This document shows, piece after piece, positions 14,911 through 16,553 of a DNA stretch of 16,553 nucleotides. The notes under the pieces are model-generated. The model had not been told where the DNA came from, did no database searches, and saw nothing but the letters and a program-made list of their open reading frames with translations. Made by a program: the position numbers and the translations under genes. Source of the DNA: a bacterium (GTDB lineage Bacteria > Bacillota_I > Bacilli_A > RFN20 > UBA1709). Every line of letters begins with the position of its first letter. Position 1 is the stretch's first letter. The DNA is taken from contig JAAZGG010000098.1 in assembly GCA_012511355.1 (NCBI GenBank), positions 1 to 16,553 on the forward strand, given 5' to 3'.

Positions 14911-15351
14911 ATGAAGTTACATACACTTACCTATCAAGAAGGTTCCCGCAAGAAAGCGACTCGTCGGGGTCGGGGCATTGGCTCAGGGCTTGGCAAGACG
15001 TCTGGTGCGGGACAAAAGGGACAAAAGTCGCGTAGTGGGGGTGGCGTTCGCCCTGGTTTTGAATGTGGTCAAAACCCCATTTATCGTCGGGTTTCTAAAA
15101 GAGGTTTTACCAATGCTGCTAAAAAGCTTTACGCGATTGTCAATGTCGAAAAATTAAATGCTTTTGAGGATGGAGCAACCGTCTGTCCCACATGCATGAA
15201 AGAAAAGGGGTTAGTTAAAAAAGAATACGACGGTGTCAAGATTCTTGGTAACGGCAAACTTACGAAAAAACTAACAGTGAAAGCTCATGTTTTTTCCAAG
15301 ACTGCACAAGCTGCTATTGAAAGTGCCGGCGGAACAATTGAGGTGATTTAG
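14911..15351 (+). CDS. rplO: 50S ribosomal protein L15
   Basis: A late-assembly 23S rRNA binder. It is 146 residues; [24 protein letters not shown] in parts and the segment [12 protein letters not shown] are signatures. It contains a CPTC pair around residue 92-95 plus a Cys in FECGQN; no second CxxC partner was seen, so zinc binding is not claimed. It follows rpsE directly (13-base gap), so no rpmD (L30) lies between them as it does in Bacillus. TAGGAGG (14895-14901) serves ATG 14911. The stop is TAG, directly abutting the secY start. Confidence 0.98.
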   Translation: MKLHTLTYQEGSRKKATRRGRGIGSGLGKTSGAGQKGQKSRSGGGVRPGFECGQNPIYRRVSKRGFTNAAKKLYAIVNVEKLNAFEDGATVCPTCMKEKGLVKKEYDGVKILGNGKLTKKLTVKAHVFSKTAQAAIESAGGTIEVI

Positions 15352-16553
15352 GTGTTTAAAAAGATTGCTACAATCGTTAAAAACCGCGAAGTCTTCAATA
15401 GAATTATCTTCACTTTAGTGATTCTGTTTGTCTTCAAGATTGGCTCATCTATTACCATTCCTCGTGTTGATGCCAGCAGTATCAATTATGGGGCAACAGG
15501 TGGGATCTTTGAACTACTTAATATGTTTGGTGGTGGAGCCTTATCATCTTTCTCGATCTTTGCCTTAGGTGTTTCACCTTATATTACGGCGAGCATTGTT
15601 GTTAACTTGCTTTCCAAGGGTGTTCTTCCCAAGTTAGAAGAACTTTCTAAATCAGGCGAACAGGGCAAAAGGAAAATTGATAATGTCACCCGCATGCTGA
15701 CCTTGGTGTTAGCTGGTGTTCAAGCTTATGGCATCATTCTTACGATGCAGAATAACTATGGTCTAAAATCTATTTCGGGAGCAGCCTTTACGGTGCCAGA
15801 TTACATTTATTTAATCATTGTCATTGTAGCAGGCACCTTCCTACTGATGTGGATGGCCGATCAAATTACTGTTAAAGGGGTGGGAAACGGCTTATCGATG
15901 ATTATCTTTGCTGGTATCATCATGCAACTACCTTTCCAGATCTCCACCGCTTATCGCAGTTTTGTCACTGTTGGTGGTTCTGGCAATGCCATTTTCAATG
16001 GAATTATCAATTTTGCCATCTATTGTCTATGTTATATTGGACTAATCATCTTTGTTATCTTTATGGAGAAGTCAGTGCGCAAAATTCCCATGCAGTATGC
16101 GGGAAGTAGCGCTCGGGCGCGGACCAAGGATGTTTCCTTCCTACCGATTAAAGTTAACTCGGCAGGAGTTATTCCGGTTATCTTTGCTTCTTCAATTTTA
16201 ACAGCGCCACCCATTATTATGAGTTTCCTTGGCTACAAATCATCGCACTGGCTCTACAAGTTCTTCTCAATTGGAGCTGTGGCCAATGATGGTGTACCTT
16301 GGGGAACGATCTTCTACATTATTCTCATCTTCATCTTTGCCTACTTCTATACGATGCTGCAGATGGATCCGGAACAGATGGCGGAAAACTTCCAAAAATC
16401 TGGGGCTTATATTCCAGGTGTGCGTCCAGGCAAAGAAACCGAGAAGTATTTAAAAAAGATTATTTACCGCGTAACCTTAATTGGTGCCATCTTCTTAGTT
16501 TTACTAGCGGGGGTACCGATGTTCCTGACAATGGTGCTAGGACTGTCTAGTGC
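15352..16553 (+). CDS. secY: protein translocase subunit SecY, 3' end beyond the window
   Basis: The channel subunit of the SecYEG translocon in the cytoplasmic membrane. The visible 400 codons cover about nine of ten membrane segments. Start choice: AGGTGA (15341-15346) at the end of rplO is 5 bases before GTG 15352, which abuts the rplO stop; the protein begins (V/M)FKKIATIVKNREV. Signatures: the plug region after the first segment, FALGVSPYITASIVVNLLS, GNGLSMIIFAGI, RKIPMQYA near residue 244, NSAGVIPVIFASS, and MAENFQKSGAYIPGVRPG. No stop occurs before the window end. It is the last visible operon gene; adk and map commonly follow in related genomes. Confidence 0.98.
   Translation, partial: MFKKIATIVKNREVFNRIIFTLVILFVFKIGSSITIPRVDASSINYGATGGIFELLNMFGGGALSSFSIFALGVSPYITASIVVNLLSKGVLPKLEELSKSGEQGKRKIDNVTRMLTLVLAGVQAYGIILTMQNNYGLKSISGAAFTVPDYIYLIIVIVAGTFLLMWMADQITVKGVGNGLSMIIFAGIIMQLPFQISTAYRSFVTVGGSGNAIFNGIINFAIYCLCYIGLIIFVIFMEKSVRKIPMQYAGSSARARTKDVSFLPIKVNSAGVIPVIFASSILTAPPIIMSFLGYKSSHWLYKFFSIGAVANDGVPWGTIFYIILIFIFAYFYTMLQMDPEQMAENFQKSGAYIPGVRPGKETEKYLKKIIYRVTLIGAIFLVLLAGVPMFLTMVLGLSS

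Noticed and set aside
15187..15210. Zinc ribbon in L15 from the CPTC motif
   Set aside because: Only one CxxC pair is present, so a four-cysteine zinc site is not supported.

Overview
The window looks like chromosomal DNA from a member of the Bacillota (Firmicutes) with low to moderate GC. The signs are strong AGGAGG-type ribosome binding sites, a single fused S10-spc ribosomal-protein operon, a zinc-ribbon S14, an HPr/Crh-family protein and a class II tRNA-Tyr and tRNA-Leu typical of bacteria. TGA is a stop and TGG is the only Trp codon, so the standard bacterial code applies. No rpmD (L30) lies between rpsE and rplO, and L3, L24, S5 and L23 carry terminal extensions. Together these point (inference, moderate confidence) to the Erysipelotrichia/Mollicutes side of the phylum, probably a free-living or gut lineage that has kept the standard code.

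Layout. At 1-3261 a short AT-rich leader precedes a very large membrane protein with about 13 predicted membrane segments, a GAF domain, a degenerate GGDEF domain and an intact EAL domain: a likely c-di-GMP phosphodiesterase. At 3300-4070 lies a tRNA locus with tRNA-Gly(CCC) on the minus strand and a divergent plus-strand array Val-Tyr-Gln-Lys-Leu, with recognisable promoters on both sides and terminators at both ends. At 4072-5889, on the minus strand, are two separately promoted genes: a small HPr-like protein that has lost His15 but kept Ser46 (Crh-like), and a class-3-type aldehyde dehydrogenase. A divergent 325-base intergenic region (5827-6151) holds the aldehyde dehydrogenase promoter, the S10 operon promoter and a structured leader. 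From 6152 to the window end runs one uninterrupted operon: rpsJ-rplC-rplD-rplW-rplB-rpsS-rplV-rpsC-rplP-rpmC-rpsQ-rplN-rplX-rplE-rpsZ-rpsH-rplF-rplR-rpsE-rplO-secY. Its genes are separated by at most about 25 bases and no internal terminator was seen; secY runs off the window.

How it works together. The operon co-produces about 20 ribosomal proteins and the SecY translocon core. Half of the junctions fuse the stop codon into the next Shine-Dalgarno site (TAGGAGG or TAAGGAGG), which suggests tight translational coupling. The upstream genes are metabolic or regulatory and not obviously linked to translation. No mobile element, CRISPR array, prophage or defence system was seen. The most notable points are the His-less HPr homologue, the strong preference for TAG stops, the absent L30 gene, the r-protein tail extensions, the alternative hairpins in the S10 leader and the two-block membrane sensor on the EAL protein.
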